Shown here: piece by piece, positions 63,114-64,000 of the stretch
Layout of the letters: the number at the start of each line of letters is the position of its first letter
How positions within the stretch are numbered: the first letter of the stretch is position 1
DNA from: Paraburkholderia domus
Lineage (GTDB): Bacteria > Pseudomonadota > Gammaproteobacteria > Burkholderiales > Burkholderiaceae
Length of the DNA stretch: 64,000 nucleotides
Direction: 5' to 3'
Assembly (NCBI RefSeq): GCF_905220705.1
Contig: NZ_CAJNAT010000004.1
Span: 62,001-126,000, forward strand
Position numbers and translations under genes: made by a program
The notes under the pieces: model-generated
The model's database searches: none
What the model saw: only the letters and a program-made list of their open reading frames with translations
Told to the model about the DNA's origin: nothing

Positions 63114-63740
63114 TCACTGGATTTTTTCTGTTGCCAACTTCAGGCCTAGTCCGACAAACAGAGCTCCCATCGCCTTGGTCAACCAGGAGGAAATAGCCTG
63201 GTTGCGGCGAAGCGCGCTTGTCATTCGCGCTGCGAGAAACACGTAGATAATACTCGTTGCTATTCCAACCATGTTGCCAGCCACGCCTAACGCGACGAGA
63301 TGCTTCACTGGACTTGGGTCGTGTGCGTTCATAAACTGGGGAAGCAATGCGATGTAAAACAGCGCCACTTTCGGGTTCAAGACATCACTGAGAAAGCCTT
63401 GCCAAAAAATGAGCCGCAAAGCTTTCGTCCCGGTGTCGCCGAGGGGAAGAGCCAAGCTCCCCTTGGAGCGCAATGCTCCCAAGCCGAGATAGACCAGGTA
63501 TGCCGCGCCTACCCACTTCAACGCGGTGAACGCCGTGGCTGATGCTAAGACAAGCGCAGAGAGACCCGTTACCGCAACGAGTAAGTGCACGTAAGCGCCG
63601 AGATTAATTCCGAACGCGGCGCATAGGCCTGCCATACGTCCCTGAGCAATCGTTCGCCAAAACTCACCGAGCGCCGTCGCCGTCGAGAACATAAGCGCCC
63701 CAATAGTACGGATGGCGATAAAGCGCGCCGTCTTTGCCAT
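63114..63740 (-). CDS. LysE/RhtB-family exporter, N-terminally truncated
   Basis: A 208-residue reading. From GRMAGLCAAFGINLGAYVHL onward the protein follows LysE/RhtB amino-acid exporters (FTALKWVGAAYLVYLGLGAL, FLSDVLNPKVALFYIALLPQ), but the usual first helix with its PGP motif is missing and replaced by sequence that overlaps the CHAT gene by 77 bases. The 5' end appears to have been lost at the junction with that gene, so the exporter is likely inactive, or starts at an internal ATG (63635). Confidence 0.7.
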   Translation of the reverse strand: MAKTARFIAIRTIGALMFSTATALGEFWRTIAQGRMAGLCAAFGINLGAYVHLLVAVTGLSALVLASATAFTALKWVGAAYLVYLGLGALRSKGSLALPLGDTGTKALRLIFWQGFLSDVLNPKVALFYIALLPQFMNAHDPSPVKHLVALGVAGNMVGIATSIIYVFLAARMTSALRRNQAISSWLTKAMGALFVGLGLKLATEKIQ

Positions 63741-64000
63741 TCAGCATGTCTCGTTCGGTCTGCGCAAGGGCTTCTGCTTTTGACAGGGAAGGATCTGCGG
63801 AGAGCGTCTTGAACACGGTGGTCGTGACGTCTGCGGCTGAACGGGATTCCACCGCCCATTGGGTGACCAGCATCGTGCGCGCGCCTGCGGCAAAAAACGC
63901 CCGGCTCAGTTCCGACACGGCGTCGCCGGCGTTACCGGAGGCCAGCCCTGTGTTGCATGCCGACAGCACCACCCAGTCTGCATTCAGGCGTAACGTCACA
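63664..64000 (-). CDS. C-terminus of a CHAT-domain (caspase-like) protein, 5' end off the right edge
   Basis: The last 111 residues of a CHAT protease: DWVVLSACNTGLASGNAGDA with the catalytic Cys, then SELSRAFFAAGARTMLVTQW, and an ending HPYYWGAYVLDGDGAR. The His half of the dyad lies before the visible part. Such proteins often carry N-terminal TPR repeats and may act in defence or signalling. The stop at 63664 lies inside the start of the truncated LysE reading. Confidence 0.85.
   Translation of the reverse strand, partial: VTLRLNADWVVLSACNTGLASGNAGDAVSELSRAFFAAGARTMLVTQWAVESRSAADVTTTVFKTLSADPSLSKAEALAQTERDMLNGKDGALYRHPYYWGAYVLDGDGAR

Noticed and set aside
1..64000. tRNA, rRNA, riboswitch or CRISPR array
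   Set aside because: Scanned by eye; no cloverleaf, conserved rRNA segment, riboswitch core or regularly spaced repeats was found. A covariance-model search would be needed to exclude them.

Overview
The window is high-GC beta-proteobacterial chromosome, most likely Paraburkholderia or a close Burkholderiales relative. The evidence is the gene set: many LysR, AraC and TetR regulators each beside small catabolic operons, two sCache chemoreceptors, a Burkholderia-type REP-associated transposase-like protein, Tat-exported oxidoreductases and a FecR/OmpA/CHASE2 cluster. No rRNA, tRNA, CRISPR array, complete IS or complete prophage was seen. Species assignment is inference.

Layout. 1-5331: a minus-strand operon of two tandem amidohydrolase-2 paralogues and a UbiD-family decarboxylase (cut by the left edge), with a divergent LysR gene and a second LysR gene abutting it tail to tail. 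5467-8280: a two-subunit molybdenum hydroxylase (IorA/IorB type, Tat-exported large subunit), controlled presumably by that second LysR. 8330-10892: FecR-domain protein, OmpA-like lipoprotein and CHASE2 membrane protein in one operon. 11393-13870: exported beta-carbonic anhydrase and a lipoprotein beta-propeller. 13978-17580: a DUF1214 remnant, a solute-binding protein, an M20 amidohydrolase and a divergent LysR. 18014-22991: a RAYT-like protein lacking its catalytic motifs, two methyltransferases and a class V aminotransferase. 23224-25506: a decayed zone with an integrase remnant, a LuxR-type HTH fragment and a hybrid histidine kinase split by one in-frame TGA.

26070-29202: small exported protein, 2OG-Fe(II) oxygenase, and a flavin amine oxidoreductase overlapping a cytochrome c gene. 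29555-38700: RhlE helicase, chemoreceptor, CobW GTPase, Tat-exported MBL hydrolase, orphan ParA, and a dCache-GGDEF-EAL protein. 39248-44698: small exported proteins, a truncated cupin, a GH54-type arabinofuranosidase lipoprotein and a Sir2 protein preceded by an AT-rich repeat island. 44892-50857: VOC proteins, AraC regulator, second chemoreceptor, membrane-bound diguanylate cyclase and a TetR gene. 51086-57507: two TetR/SDR modules in which repeated palindromes mark likely operators, plus an AraC regulator, threonine aldolase and a quinone-oxidoreductase-like enzyme. 57807-64000: PPC-domain protein, Ser/Thr-rich modular protein, NCS1 transporter, small unknown proteins, and a scar zone holding an ETF-QO C-terminal remnant, an N-terminally truncated LysE exporter and the C-terminus of a CHAT protease running off the right edge.

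The most unusual items are the amidohydrolase pair in which one copy has lost both metal-binding histidines, the sensor kinase interrupted by a single in-frame stop beside a truncated response regulator, the two TetR operator systems readable directly from repeats, the flavin amine oxidoreductase/cytochrome c pair, the GH54 enzyme with an internal insertion, and the Ser/Thr-rich protein built from spaced amphipathic modules.
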